The notes: generated by a model not told the origin, from the sequence alone. Counted from the stretch's first letter, positions 31,572-42,874 are shown. The stretch is 64,000 bases of DNA from Siphonodentalium dalli (GCA_032622095.1 CP136069.1:44060194-44124193); one strand, 5' to 3'. Made by a program: numbers and translations.

Positions 31572-31703
31572 ATGAGGCCTAAAGCAGGGTGAGGTCCCCA
31601 GGGGGGAATTTAGTGATGCTACTCCACACAGCAGTTAGAATCACTGAATTCACCCTCTGGGGACCTCATTCTGCAAATGTCCCGCACCATATTTTCAGGC
31701 CTG
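31572..31703. mobile_element. Family E fragment
   Basis: AATGAGGCCTAAAGCAGGGT, one hairpin with a GGTCCCCAGGGGGGAATTTA arm, and GCACCATATTTTCAGGCC at the end. A family A copy begins 10 bp later. Confidence 0.8.
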
Positions 31704-31712
31704 AGGGTGACA

Positions 31713-31912
31713 TACAGTAATGTCCTAAATAATCGACTCCTTAACCACAGCAGAATTATGGGTAATTTTTCAGAATTTAGTTGGAAATATGGCTTGTTGC
31801 TCAGTGAGAGGTTTCCGATGAATGGCAACAAGTCATATTTCCGACTAAATCCTGAAAAATTACCCATAATTCTGCTGTGGTTAAGGAGTCGATTATTTAG
31901 GGCATTACTGTA
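31713..31912. mobile_element. Family A palindromic MITE
   Basis: TACAGTAATGTCCTAAATAA to GGGCATTACTGTA, 200 bp, with the left inner stem deleted. Confidence 0.94.
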
Positions 31913-32456
31913 TATTTGTGACAAATTTTCCCCATGAAATGAGCCTTTCATGTCATTTTTACAAGGCATTCTCTCTATTGTAACTCTTCCCCTACAACAG
32001 CTCCCAGGTAACTTAAGTGTGGCCTCTTTTCAGTTGTACCCACCTGTGGAGGGGGGGGGGGGGGTAAATGAATTTTTAAAGTTCAGGTTCCTTCCCCACC
32101 ATAACGTGAGACCAGCCTATTGCAATACATGTACTACAGCTTATCTATCTTATTTGGAAATATTTGTGCACGCTTTATCTACTACAACATTTCTTAAGTT
32201 TATGAATGAAGCTTTTAATGTCAATTTTTACAAGGCGCGCTATGTCATGTGAATCTTTGTCGATTTGGGAATTTCACAGTTTAAAATAAAGTTTTTTTTA
32301 TCTGCCAATACTTACTACAAGGCAATCAAAATATTTGGCATTAGTTGGGTGTGTCCATTTACTGTGAATACGCAACATGTATTGTGGTATTTCAGCAAAA
32401 GCATGCCTTCAGCAATTAGGCATGTCTTAATAATTGAAAATGTGAGGATTGCTTGT

Positions 32457-32701
32457 TTAACCCTTTGAGTGCCAGGGGCCGATCTCATCGGCCCTAAACC
32501 TACAAAATAAGTCTGTTAAAGAATATAAGAATAAATTATTAAAATTGTAAAAAATTGTAAAAAAAAAATAAAAATTGTTAGGCCAATGCATTCTCTTATA
32601 TATGCGAGGCGACCTATGGTCGACTCGCATATATAAGAGAATGCATTGGCACAGGGTATATGGGTTGATACAAAAATCGGACCTGGCACTCAAAGGGTTA
32701 A
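32457..32701 (+). mobile_element. Family D TTAA element, full length
   Basis: TTAACCCTTTGAGTGCCAGG to CCTGGCACTCAAAGGGTTAA, 245 bp. GGCCGATCTCATCGGCC small stem at the left, AT-rich tract, then one perfect hairpin with the GGCGACC/GGTCGAC apex. Confidence 0.95.
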
Positions 32702-33101
32702 ACATTTTCTTGGTCAATTCATTGACCTTGCATGAATTTGAATAATTTTCTCAAGAAAGTTAGTTTTAACTTTGGAATGTTCTTAGGTGAATGGCATGCA
32801 GAAAGAAGGAGAAAGTAATATTGTAATTTTGGTTCCAGTTCAATTTACTCTTATAAAGTCTTCATCATTCAAATTGCTGCCGATTTATTCACTCAGATAA
32901 AATAATCACGGAAATTCCAGATCATTACACTTTGATCTGGAATGGAGCTCTCATTGAGCTCTCAAAGTATACATCTAAATTACAATTTGAGGATTTCCGA
33001 TAACATAAGCAGACGTATACAGGAAGAGAAAGCCCTGTGGATTCCCATTAATTTATTTGTAGGGATGTTTAGATTATGAGCTCAACAAACATTTGTTTGT
33101 A

Positions 33102-33312
33102 TAAAGTTAATGCCCTAAATAATCGACTCCTTAACCACATCAGAATTATGGGTAACTTTTCAGGATTTAGTCGGAAATATGGCTTGTTGCCATTCATTTG
33201 AAAGCACTCAGTGAGAGCTTTCCAATGAATGGCAACAAGCCATATTTCAGACTAAATCCTGAAAAGTTACCCATAATTCTGCTGCGGTTAAGGAGTCGAT
33301 TATTAGTACTGT
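33102..33312. mobile_element. Family A palindromic MITE, worn ends
   Basis: TAAAGTTAATGCCCTAAATA to GGAGTCGATTATTAGTACTG. The right terminal GGGCATTA is lost; inner stems are intact. Confidence 0.9.
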
Positions 33313-33760
33313 CTAAACATCCGAGCAAATCAATACATGGTACTCAACAAAAAACCAACCAGCGAGTTCTAAAAGGATTAAATGTTTTTTTTTTTTAAAT
33401 GCAAATTTGCTTAATGTTTCGACTATCATTTTGACTTAGTTTCCGTGTATTCTTCACATCCTGGCAGTCTGGTTTATTTCAGCGTGTGAACACTTGCACT
33501 TACACCGTCCCTTGAAATGGAATAATAAACATGCTTTGATCGGATAACTTCAAACTTGAGATGTTATAAAAATAATCTTGGAGCGAAAGCAACTTGTGAC
33601 ATATTTGCGCGATTGCTCGACATTTGTTAAACTACTGGGTGACTTTGCGGAAAACAAAATGCAAACTGCGCGAATTTGTTGTTTGACTGTTGCTTGAATC
33701 ATTTGCTAGCCGCGAGTATTGTGTTTATAAATGTCTGAACAATTCAGGCCACGACATGAT

Positions 33761-34151
33761 TTAACCCTTTACCCAACAAACCGGCCAAATAAAGCTTCAA
33801 CAGCCTAAAATATCTTCGGTCTGTCTCAATATAACCATACACATATGGATATCATTGGAACCGGCTCCTTGACCACATTGTGATAGTTACAGTTATACCC
33901 TGTGCCAATGCATTCTCTTATATATGCGAGTCGACCATAGGTCGCCTCGCATATATAAGAGAATGCATTGGCCTAAAAAAAATCTTTTTTTTAACACTTT
34001 TTACCATTTTTTCTTACATTCTTTAACAATTTTATAATTTTTAATGTGTTAAGCCAATGCATTCTCTTATATATGCGAGGCGACCTATGGTCGACTCGCA
34101 TATATAAGAGAATGCATTGGCACAGGGCCCTTCTGTTGGGTAAAGGGTTAA
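33761..34151 (+). mobile_element. Family C TTAA element, full length
   Basis: TTAACCCTTTACCCAACAAA to CTGTTGGGTAAAGGGTTAA, 391 bp, both hairpins perfect. Very similar to the copy at 13070 including its AT-rich spacer. Confidence 0.95.
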
Positions 34152-35309
34152 CATGAATCTTCCTGTGCTTATTTTATGTGGACAGAATTGTTGTTAAAAA
34201 CAATTGTTGTGATCATATTAAGATGTGTTTGTAAATTGATGATATTAATCTTTAGAATATACGACTATATATTGAGCCATCGCGGTTTTTTTATCTTTAG
34301 GATGTAAGACTATATGTATCGGGTCATCGCATTAGCTACTCGTTTGAAGTTATTCTATTTACTCTGAATTATCTAATCTAGTTTTGACACAATGGCAAAT
34401 GTCTGCTGATCTACAAATCAACTGACCGAACTAACGGCGACCCAAATTCCAAGTTCGAAGGCCCTCAATCTTAACATTGCAATTACATTTAAAAAGAAGA
34501 ACTTAAATGGATATTAATGTAACATCGATTGACTAAGTGTAAATTGGCAACTTATTGATAAAAATTCTGCTTATTTCTGCTATGAAATTATTAAACTTTA
34601 TTATCTGGTTTGCATGTATTTTTGAAATTTTTAAAGTCATTTTCAGCTCTGCTTGACAGCTATTGTCTTGGCTTGATATCTAGTTATTTCTATGTACATG
34701 TAACTAGTAGCACATTGCTACCTAACTATGTTACTGAAATACACAACAATCGAAAATTTGCATAGACAGTTTAATTCACCTACCGCATGAAGTTTGGATC
34801 TTTCTTTTATTACAAGGGTCTGCTGATCCTAGTTTTTGGCCTCTGATCTATTCAGTAAAACATCCAGTTCTTATAAAAGCCAAGTTAGGATCTAGCGAAT
34901 TTCTTATTTTTCATCGAATGAAACCTCAAATTGAATTAGGATGGCAAGATTTCACATTGAATCAAACCACCTGTTCATCGATTTTATCATAGACAAATAT
35001 AGGAGATATCGATATGTGATGTATCCTAGGAATCAGATTTTATCTTTTTAAACTGAAAACCCCAAAGTACGTTGTAAATAACAATTTGAGCTACAGTGTC
35101 ATTGACACTTACATTGCGAAAGATGCATGAGAAATTAGTTTTTTTTTTTCTTGATTGTTTTTATTGCTGTATACATCATTTTCATATGACGTTTATAGGG
35201 AATGATAGATACTGATATTGAAGGCCTTATTCTGTCAATTAAAATTTTTACTTTATTTCACATAAAATTTTTAACAAAATGTATGGCAACAGATCTAACT
35301 CTAACTCAT

Positions 35310-35676
35310 TTAAACATTTACCCCAACAGAACGGCCCTGTGCCAATGCATTCTCTTATATATGCGAGTCGACCATAGGTCGCCTCGCATATATAAGAGAA
35401 TGCATTGGCTTAACACATATTAAAAATGATAAAACTGTCAAAGAATGTACAAAAATTGTTAAAAATTGTTAAAAAATGCATTCTCTTATAGGTCGCCTCG
35501 CATATATAAGAGAATGCATTGGCACAGGGCATAACTGTAACCATCACAATGTGGTCAATGAACCGGTTCCAATGATATCCATATTTGTATGGTGTTATTG
35601 AGACAGACCGAAGATATTTTAGGCTGTTGAAGCTTTATTTGGGCGTTTTTGGCCGTTTTGTTGGGTAAAGGGTTAA
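35310..35676 (-). mobile_element. Family C TTAA element, reversed
   Basis: TTAAACATTTACCCCAACAG to TTGTTGGGTAAAGGGTTAA. One hairpin complete, the other missing one arm (TGCATTCTCTTATAGGTCGC). Confidence 0.93.
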
Positions 35677-36118
35677 ACCTTAAGTAATACTGAATCGTAA
35701 ATTTTGCTTCTTGCATTTGATGTTCATGAAACCATTATATTTCAAGCAAGGATTTTTGACATTTTGTTGCTGATATTTTGCTTACCTTAGTTTTAATGAA
35801 GATCTGTCGAGGACCAAGAAACCTGGTGATTGTTAACTAGCATGTATTACATTAGATTTGTATATTTCATTCAATTGTATCATCCCAAAAAATTATTTTG
35901 ATACATGACATTTGCCACAAATATCATATGAGAACCATCATATTTATTTTTTCCAGCTTTTGATTTCAATTTCAGATGACATGTTTCATTCTCTCAACGA
36001 TTACATAGTTTTTTTTTGGTTATTTTTTCAGCAATGTTGTGGTTTTGTGTTTTTCATTGAACAGCTAGCCTGATATAATAATGTATTTGTCAGTAAAATA
36101 TATTTATTCATTTTGCAG

Positions 36119-36231
36119 AAACCATCTCTGTTCCGACGACTGATGGGAGCGATGCGAACGTCTTCTTCAGCTAGATCCAGTCAGCACAGTCTGAATAACT
36201 CAGATCACTCTGATGACAATGATACACACAG
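36119..36231 (+). CDS. Cav2: Cav2 exon: basic/Ser-rich start of the distal tail
   Basis: A 113-nt exon (acceptor CATTTTGCAG, donor GTACAT) reading KPSLFRRLMGAMRTSSSARS and SQHSLNNSDHSDDNDTH, with a split Arg/Ser codon (AG) at the end. It starts in phase 0, in register with the IQ exon and both candidate microexons. It encodes a short basic amphipathic segment followed by a Ser/Asp-rich disordered stretch. RRLMGAM and the SSSARSS cluster are plausible phosphorylation or binding sites, but that is inference. An hAT-like MITE has inserted 24 bases after the donor. Confidence 0.88.
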
Positions 36232-36255
36232 GTACATAGACGGATCCCACACAAA

Positions 36256-36673
36256 CAGCACTGCAAATAGCATGTCTGTCATTTGCAGAATAAGGCCCCA
36301 AGAGGGTGAATTTAGTGGCGGTTGGCTAGCATCACCAAATTCACCCATTCTGCTTGGGCCTCAACTGTTATGAGAAACATAGGATCAGATTGAATTTCCC
36401 CAGTTGAAGTTGGTGATGTTCTCCCGTTAGTCACCTCGATTATGCATTTTATCTTCCGCAAATTGGGATATAATAGAAACTTCCCAGAAGGGAAAACATA
36501 ACTAAAAACAATGTTAATTTGAGACTATTGATACTTCCCAGAAGATGAGGCCTAAGTAGAATGATGTCCCCAGAGGGTGAATTTGGTAATGCTAGCCCAT
36601 TGTGCGGGTTAGCATCACTTAATTCACCCTCTGGGGACCTCATTTTGCAAATTACAAACTATTTGCAGGCTTG
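36256..36673. mobile_element. Family E hAT-like MITE next to splice donor
   Basis: CAGCACTGCAAATAGCATGT to ACTATTTGCAGGCTTG, long form. CACACAAA flanks it exactly on both sides (36248-36255 and 36674-36681), so insertion into what was intronic sequence 17-24 bases after the donor is certain. Confidence 0.95.
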
Positions 36674-36817
36674 CACACAAATGGGGCTCCGCAAAGAGAT
36701 GGTTTGTTATAGTGTATCGCTTCAGGGCCACAATCACAACAACAACATCATTTTGATAAAAACCAGATTTCAAGACTACTAAAACCTTTGTAAACAACAT
36801 ACAGACAAAACTGAAGA

Positions 36818-37087
36818 TTAACCCTTTCAGTGCCAGGGGCCAATCTCATCGGCCCTAATTTACGGTCTGTAAAATCGGCCCTAAAAAAATAAAATTTTTT
36901 TTTTAGATTTTTAAAAAATTATTAAAATTGTCAAAAATTGTAAAAAATAATAAAAAAAGATGAAAAATTGTTAGGCCAATGCATTCTCTTATATATGCGA
37001 GGCGACCTACTCGCATATATAAGAGAATGCATTGGCACAGGGTATATGGGTTGATACAAAAATCGGACCTGGCACTCAAAGGGTTAA
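36818..37087 (+). mobile_element. Family D TTAA element
   Basis: TTAACCCTTTCAGTGCCAGG to CCTGGCACTCAAAGGGTTAA. The hairpin apex is shortened (GGCGACCTACTCGC). Its last TTAA abuts the next element. Confidence 0.93.
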
Positions 37088-37884
37088 GGGTACGTTCATA
37101 CATTGGAAAGTTTGCACGGTATGGTTTGCAGGCATTTTGTCATCTAGAAAACGATATGGTGCCATACTATGAACGGAAACAAGCACATAAAGTGCATCTG
37201 TGCCACAGCTAACAACATGCGAAGTAAAATCTCTGTAGTTCCACTGGTAACGATGCTACCGGAATTTGCCTGTAAATATCATGCAATTATCTCGCAAGAA
37301 TAAATAATGCAGGTATTTGAAGGTAAATTCCAGTAGCACTGTTACAAGTGGAACTAGATAAATTTTACTTCTCGTGTCTTTCACTTTGGTAAAGATGCAT
37401 GTTATATGCACGTTTCCGCAGGGGCGCCGGAAGAGGGGGGGCAGAGGGGGCAGCTGACCCCCCTGCCCTTGACCAAGGGGGCGAGCGGGGGCAGGACTTG
37501 CCCTTTTTCTGGAGACAGAAAATGCTTTTTGTGTGTTTAATCTCGTGTTTTTATAGCAAAATGTGACTTTTTTGGTCCAAATACCACCAATTTCACAAGG
37601 AATATTAATTTTTTGTCAATTTTATCACAAAACGGCCATAAAAACCGACAAATACCATTAAAATAGGGATTTTTGCCACAATGAATTTATGGTTATTTTC
37701 CCGAGTTTGCGGAGAAAATGCCCTTTTTTGTGGAAAAGCGCCCTTTTTGTAGGCTCTGCCCCCCCTGCCCTTGGATGCTTCCGGCGCCCCTGCGTTTCCG
37801 TTCATATTCTGGCACCATGTGGTTTTCTATAACGAAATGCCCGCAAAACATACCGTGCAAACTTGCAGTGTGTGAACGTACCCT
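37087..37884. mobile_element. Harbinger-like element with ~95-bp inverted repeats
   Basis: AGGGTACGTTCATACATTGG and the following 75 bases (GCACGGTATGGTTTGCAGGC; GAAAACGATATGGTGCCATA) are complementary, imperfectly, to the stretch ending GTGTGTGAACGTACCCT. TAA at both edges would fit a 3-bp Harbinger-type target, which is inference. A second element is nested inside. A related solo phrase (AGGGTACGCTTTGCCAATGT) lies near 49376. Confidence 0.7.
37419..37792. mobile_element. hAT-like element nested in the Harbinger-like element
   Basis: CAGGGGCGCCGGAAG at the left and CTTCCGGCGCCCCTG at the right are perfect inverted ends. CGTTTCCG is duplicated exactly on both sides (37411-37418 and 37793-37800), the 8-bp mark of hAT. 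The interior is G-rich near the left (GGGGGGGCAGAGGGGGCAGC) and has no transposase. Confidence 0.93.
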
Positions 37885-37983
37885 AAGTGAATTATTTATC
37901 CATAAATGCATAATAAAGTTGTTTATTTCTAATGTAGATGAGCATTTATGGTGAAATCTCTAAAATTCTAAATGACTTTTGTC

Positions 37984-38091
37984 TTCATGGAGGGTGCTAA
38001 CTAGATAGAGTTCTCTCTCTTGATGGAGGGTGCTAACTAGATAGAGTTCTCTCTCTTGATGGAGGGTGCTAACTAGATAGAGTTCTCCTTC
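37984..38091 (+). repeat. 36-bp tandem repeat, 3 copies
   Basis: TTGATGGAGGGTGCTAACTA plus GATAGAGTTCTCTCTC is repeated three times; the first and last copies differ slightly at their outer ends. Confidence 0.92.
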
Positions 38092-38250
38092 TTGCTATGC
38101 TCCAAATCATAATTTCTATGAGATTGCACCTGAAATTTTTTAATAAACTCAATATTAATTGATAGAAGCGCTGCTCAGGGGTTAGCCCGATCCAGGTTCC
38201 TATTGGTGAACAACCTTTAGTGAAGTACTCATTAGTTTTATTCACTGAAT

Positions 38251-38385
38251 TATAGTAATGCCCTAAATAATTGACTCCTTAACCACAGCAGAATTATGGG
38301 TAATTTTTCAGGATTTAGTCAGAAATATGGCTTGTTGCCATTCATTGGAAAGCTCTCAGTGTCGATTATTTAGAGCATTACTGTA
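38251..38385. mobile_element. Family A palindromic MITE, right arm mostly deleted
   Basis: TATAGTAATGCCCTAAATAA through AAAGCTCTCAGT, then straight to GTCGATTATTTAGAGCATTA CTGTA. The deletion removes the inner right arm. Confidence 0.92.
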
Positions 38386-38453
38386 AGTTCATAATATTTC
38401 TTTCAAAATGTTACATTCATAGTTAATGCTTATATAACTTGTTCCATTAACAG

Positions 38454-38562
38454 CATAGACAAATCAGCGGATGGCCACCCTTGGAAGAGGTCATTCAGTT
38501 TTCTACGGCGAGGAAGTAGCAAAAAGAGGAAAAATTCAGCGACACCTGGTGACAGTCTTCAG
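38454..38562 (+). CDS. Cav2: Cav2 exon: basic, phosphosite-rich tail segment
   Basis: A 109-nt exon (acceptor TTCCATTAACAG, donor GTAATA). Its first base completes Ser and it continues IDKSADGHPWKRSFSFLRRG and SSKKRKNSATPGDSLQ, ending on a codon boundary. KRSFS, RRGSS and KRKNS are basophilic kinase-type sites (basic residues two to three before Ser), so regulation by PKA- or PKC-like kinases is plausible but inferred. No family-wide domain is recognised; the phases place it firmly in the channel tail. Confidence 0.88.
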
Positions 38563-38744
38563 GTAATAATGGGAGACGACTCCCTATCATATTTATTCAA
38601 TGCATAATATTCTAGCTCTTATCTTTCTAACTCAGTGCACAAATTCTTGATTTTAGGTGTTCGTTTTAGGATGCACATATATTCAATAAATAAAATAGGG
38701 AGCTTTAGCTTGTAAATTTATTAAAAGTAACTTGTGGCCAGATT

Positions 38745-38868
38745 TCGACAATAAACATTGGAAACAGTCAAAGCATTGGAATACATTCTGAAAATCATAT
38801 TTGGACTAAAATATTTACATTTACACACTACGAGTGCCTTGGATCTCTTTAATAATTTTTCTTTGTGC
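38745..38868. mobile_element. Family J fragment
   Basis: ACAATAAACATTGGAAACAG, TCAAAGCATTGGAATACATT and TGAGTGCC-like CGAGTGCCTTGGATCTCTTT match the centre and right part of the J copy at 26555. Confidence 0.6.
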
Positions 38869-39173
38869 ATCAAATCAAAGTGACTCTAGGTTGTTCTGTT
38901 TAACTTTGAATCAACAATTTGCACTAAAAAACTGTTTCTCTCAGAAAAATACTAACTGGAATCACAGCTGAGTGTCGATCATCAATTTAAATGCTTTAAA
39001 TTAAGTTATGATATGTCTGCAGTATATTTATCTGCTACACGTTACCTGTAATGCACAAGCTGAAGCTCACTAATTACTTACATCATATTCTATCTGTCAC
39101 AAGTTTGCTTGCAACCAGAGTATCGTTACCAGGCCTAAAGGGTTGACCCAGCATAATATGTTTGAAATTGTCC

Positions 39174-39388
39174 TACAGCAATGCCCTAAGTATCGACTCC
39201 TTAACCACAGAAGAATTATGGATAACTTTTCAGGATTTAGTCGGAAATATGGCTTGTTGCCATTCATCGGAAAGCTCTCAGGGAGAGCTTTCTGATGAAT
39301 GGCAACAAGCCATATTTCCGACTAAATCCTGAAAAGTTACCCATAATTCTTTCATGGTTAAGGAGTCGTTACTTAGGGCATTACTGTA
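39174..39388. mobile_element. Family A palindromic MITE, near full length
   Basis: TACAGCAATGCCCTAAGTAT to GGGCATTACTGTA, 215 bp, apex CTCAGGGAG. Confidence 0.94.
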
Positions 39389-39630
39389 GATCAACCCTGA
39401 AAGGCAGATACTGTGATTTTTTTCCAGCAAATTTATACATCTCTGTTTTATAGTACAGTGCCATAACAAGTCAAGGCATATATATATATGTATGAACATA
39501 TAATTTTCCGTATTAAATGTTTTCCCTTGTGCTTTACCGAGATTGAAAAGTTTGTGACACAAGGGCCCACATTTAGGACCGCTTAATTTGTTATTGTGAT
39601 TGGTTGATCAGATCAATCCTGCATGTGTTT

Positions 39631-40056
39631 CAGTCCTCAAAATATGGTGCTGGACATTTGTAGAATGAGGTCCCCAGAGGGTGAATTTAGTGGAGCTACC
39701 CCACACAGTGGGCTAGCATCACCAAATTTATTCTCTGGGAACCTCATCTGCTATGGGAGACCGAGACATAGATTTAAGTTCCCAGATGGTGATGCTCGCC
39801 CTTTGGGCACCTCAATTATGAATTGTGTCATCTGCCAATTTGGGGATGTAGAGAAATTTAACTAAAAAAGAAACTTTCTGAAGAAGTTTCTAAAGAAACT
39901 AAAAAAACTAATTTGATAATAAGATGAGGCCTAAGCAGAATGAGGTCCCATGAAAGTGAATTTAGTGATGCTAGTCCACTGTGTGGTTTAGCGTCACTAA
40001 AGTCACCCACTGGCGACCTCATTCTGCAAATGTCCGGCACTTTATTTTGAGGCCTG
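39631..40056. mobile_element. Family E hAT-like MITE, long form
   Basis: CAGTCCTCAAAATATGGTGC to GCACTTTATTTTGAGGCCTG. Two hairpins and the central AATTATGAATTGTGTCATCT segment. ATGTGTTT before and ATATGTTT after suggest an 8-bp target duplication with one later change. Confidence 0.87.
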
Positions 40057-40215
40057 ATATGTTTTATAATCATAAATTAATTTATTAAAAATAAAGTCAA
40101 AGTATGTAATTTTATTCTTTCTTTATTAGTTTTTTCTTTCTAATGAATGATTTTTGCTCGGAGATTTTAAAATCTTTTCTGTCATGACGTACATCGATAT
40201 CTGATTATTCGGTAG

Positions 40216-40293
40216 GTTCCCGGCCGGCACTTCCAGCCCGGTGGTTATCTAAATCGCGCATATGTTATAGAGGAGGACCCAGAGGAAGTGAAG
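40216..40293 (+). CDS. Cav2: Cav2 short exon with two possible acceptors
   Basis: This GC-rich block in an AT-rich intron reads VPGRHFQ, then PGGYLNRAYVIEEDPEEVK, with donor GTATAA. Two acceptors are possible: TTCGGTAG before Val (40216) or CACTTCCAG before Pro (40237). They are 21 bases apart and both give phase 0, which fits the exons before and after, so the choice would add or remove seven residues. An in-frame stop overlaps the first acceptor, so the exon cannot extend further left. Protein-like composition, GC contrast and phase fit make it convincing despite 57-78 nt length. No known domain is recognised. Confidence 0.72.
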
Positions 40294-40518
40294 GTATAAA
40301 AAATGCGCGGTGGCGGATTATTTAAATAGAGGGGTGCTGGTTTTACAGGGAATTTTTAGTGTCAATTAAAATGGCAGTATTCCAGTTCAAAACTCATGAA
40401 TCAGACGTCAATTTATGTCAAAGATTTACTTTTTTCGAATCTTAGCAATGAGGCTTTTAGATTTAAAAATTAGTTTTTTCCCAATGAATTAAATCTATTG
40501 CTATCCAAAGAGGAACTT

Positions 40519-41039
40519 TTAACACTTTCATGATGGGAGCTGCGCTGGTGCAGCATTAACCCTTTCAGTGCCAGGGGCCGATCTCATCGGCCCTAATTTA
40601 CGGTCTGTAAAATCGGCCCTAAAAAAAATATATATATATTTTATTTTTTTTAGATTTAAAACAAAAATTTTAAACTTGTAAAAAATAATAACAAATGATG
40701 AAAAATTGTTAGGCCAATGCATTCTCTTATATATGCGAGGCGACCTATGGTCGACTCGCATATATAAGAGAATGCATTGGCACAGGGTATATGGGTTGAT
40801 ACAAAAATCAGACCTGGCACTCAAAGGGTTAAAGATCCTGTGCCAATGCATTCTCTTATATATGTGAGTCTCCCATAGGGAGCCTCGCAAATATAAGAGA
40901 ATACACTGGCTTACAATTTCAAGGTAAATGTTTTTAGGCCAATGTATTCTCTTATATATGCGAGGCTCCCTAAGGGAGACTGCATTGGCACAGGGTTTTT
41001 TTTTAACATTTCATGAAGCTCCAGTCATGAAATGGTTAA
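40519..41039 (+). mobile_element. Family B TTAA element carrying a nested family D
   Basis: TTAACACTTTCATGATGGGA to CAGTCATGAAATGGTTAA. Family B normally continues GCAGCATTAAAGATCCTGTG; here that internal TTAA is duplicated and a complete family D element lies between. The first hairpin is good, the second lacks one arm. Confidence 0.94.
40556..40832 (+). mobile_element. Family D TTAA element nested in family B
   Basis: TTAACCCTTTCAGTGCCAGG to CCTGGCACTCAAAGGGTTAA, with a perfect hairpin. Its position inside the known family B sequence proves that exactly TTAA was duplicated. Confidence 0.96.
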
Positions 41040-41178
41040 AGATATTTTGTAATCAAGAAATTGCTTTATTTCAAGAAGAAACTTCTCAATTTGTTCAATT
41101 TCATGACTGACAAAATAGTACTGTATCACAAGCTTACTATATATAAACTGTTTCTAAAAGTTAACTATTTAGCTGAAG

Positions 41179-41395
41179 TACAGTAATGCTCTAATTAATC
41201 GACTCCTTAAACACAGCAGAATTATGGGTAACTTTTCAGGATTTAGTCGGAAATATGGCTTGTTGCCATTCATCGGAAAGCTCTCAGGGAGAGCTTTCCG
41301 ATGAATGGCAACAAGCCATATTTCCGACTAAATCCTGAAAAGTTACCCATAATTCTGCTGTGTTTAAGGAGTCGATTAATTAGAGCATTACTGTA
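41179..41395. mobile_element. Family A palindromic MITE, full length
   Basis: TACAGTAATGCTCTAATTAA to its counterpart, 217 bp. Both arms share the variants GCTCTAATTAA and TTAAACACAG. Confidence 0.95.
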
Positions 41396-42620
41396 TAGAG
41401 TTACCTTCCTTGTTCTTTATCTGAATCACTTCTTCTATCTGACTCATGAGTATTGTGAACTATATTGGATACGTCGGGACGCACTAGCTTTCACTGCTTT
41501 TCACGACCATAATACCTCCTTCCTACTTAGAGGTCCTACCCCACACCCAAACATACCTTCTGCTATATAATTATTTTATGCAGTTAAATTATTGGCATTC
41601 GATAGCAGAACAACCAGCAATTGCTCACATCTATACCTCAATAGACAAAACAAGGCTTTGCAAAGTCGAAATGTCACCAGTCAAATTAAAGAGATATCTG
41701 AGGTTTTATGTTTCAAATTTTACTTCATCTTTCAACTTTCTCAGACCTCATAACTTTTCAAGAACGAATCTCAATGATGTCCTGTTATACTGGTTATTTC
41801 AAATCAGGGAATCGGAACCTGGCTAAGATTCTCGAAAGATCTGAATCCTTTCGCGTATAGTCATAATATGAATCTGAATGAAATAATGAACAAGGGCTAC
41901 CTTTATAATAGTAGCATACAATTTGCTCATAATTTTGTATATAAATTAGGATATGTTTTGAGAAATTTCTCAGTATTCTGCTATGGAGTGCCTTTCATAA
42001 CAACAGTTTGGTAGAGGGTGTGTATCACCACTTCTTCCTTTGTCACAATTCTCAGTTCAGATGATATCTTAACTGATGGGTTTTATTGACTTTACTGAAA
42101 AGCTGGAATTGTTCATTGATGGAGTGATAATTTTTTCAAAGAAGAGATTCTATTGTAGGCAGAATTTTTTACCTTGTTTGTGGAAATGGATAGATTCAAT
42201 ACTGTATGCATTGATTGTGACCACCAGATCGTACTCGCAGTATTGTGGTGATGGAACGAAAGTACTTTTCGCAAGCATGATAACTCTATTGTGTTATAAC
42301 TCATGAAGTTTGCCACATGTTCAGGTATTGACTGGAGTCTGGCAATACTTGCGTATTTGCTCAATTCTTCTAAATGTTCATGAAATTATAGAGGAAATAA
42401 ATGCTTGTAACCAATATTCAAAATATAAACGAATCTCGAATCAAATAAAATCAGTTGGACGATTTCGAATCAAATCGAATCTCGAACCTGGACATACATT
42501 TCTGCCTGTGACCATGCAAATACTGGCAGCACATCTCAGTCAACTTAAGTTCAATTCCAGCTTCTCGTTTTCTCTAGCAGGTTTAGATAATCAGACATGA
42601 CCATCCATTCAGTATCTGAG

Positions 42621-42874
42621 TTAACCCTTTCATGGGGTTCATGATGGGAGCTGAGCTGGTGCAGCATTAAATATCCTGTGCTAGTACATTCTCTTATATA
42701 TGCCTCGCATATGCCTCGCATATATAAGGGAATACATTGGATTAACAACATTTACCTTGACCTTGTAAGCCAGTTCATATATGTGAGGCTTCCTATATTC
42801 GCATATATAATAGAAAGCACTGGCACAGGATCTTTAATGCTGCACCAGCACAGCTCCCATAATGAAAGGGTTAA
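42621..42874. mobile_element. Family B TTAA element with two left-type ends
   Basis: Both ends are of the left type: TTAACCCTTTCATGGGGTTC with ATGATGGGAGCTGAGCTGGT on one side and the complement, ACCAGCACAGCTCCCATAAT plus GAAAGGGTTAA, on the other. The normal right end (TTTCAGGAAGCTCC) is absent. Confidence 0.88.

Larger units (their letters stand above)
30106..36118 (+). other. Intron before the KPSLFRRL exon
   Basis: Copies of families A, B-type ends, C, D, E and F plus a TIR-flanked element. Plain stretches: 30532-30889, 31913-32456 (with a poly-G run near 32047), 32702-33101 (weak inverted repeat around TTTGATCTGGAATGGAGCTC), 33313-33760, 34152-35309 and 35677-36118. Confidence 0.8.
36232..38453 (+). 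other. Intron
   Basis: Contains family E, family D, a nested pair of other DNA elements, a 36-bp triplication and a family A copy. Short gaps between them hold nothing recognised. Confidence 0.85.
38563..40215 (+). other. Intron
   Basis: Contains a family J fragment, a family A copy and a long family E copy. In 38563-38744 and 38870-39173 nothing else is seen. Confidence 0.85.

Noticed and set aside
40528-40890. Frames with CILLYMR.SLWETRIYKRMHWH-like text
   Set aside because: They are translations of the TTCTCTTATATA hairpins in families B, C and D; stops and frames vary freely between copies.
41301-42600. Cluster of frames of 76-96 residues suggesting another gene
   Set aside because: No recognisable domain, no consistent phase or splice signals, and AT-rich codon use like the intron background.
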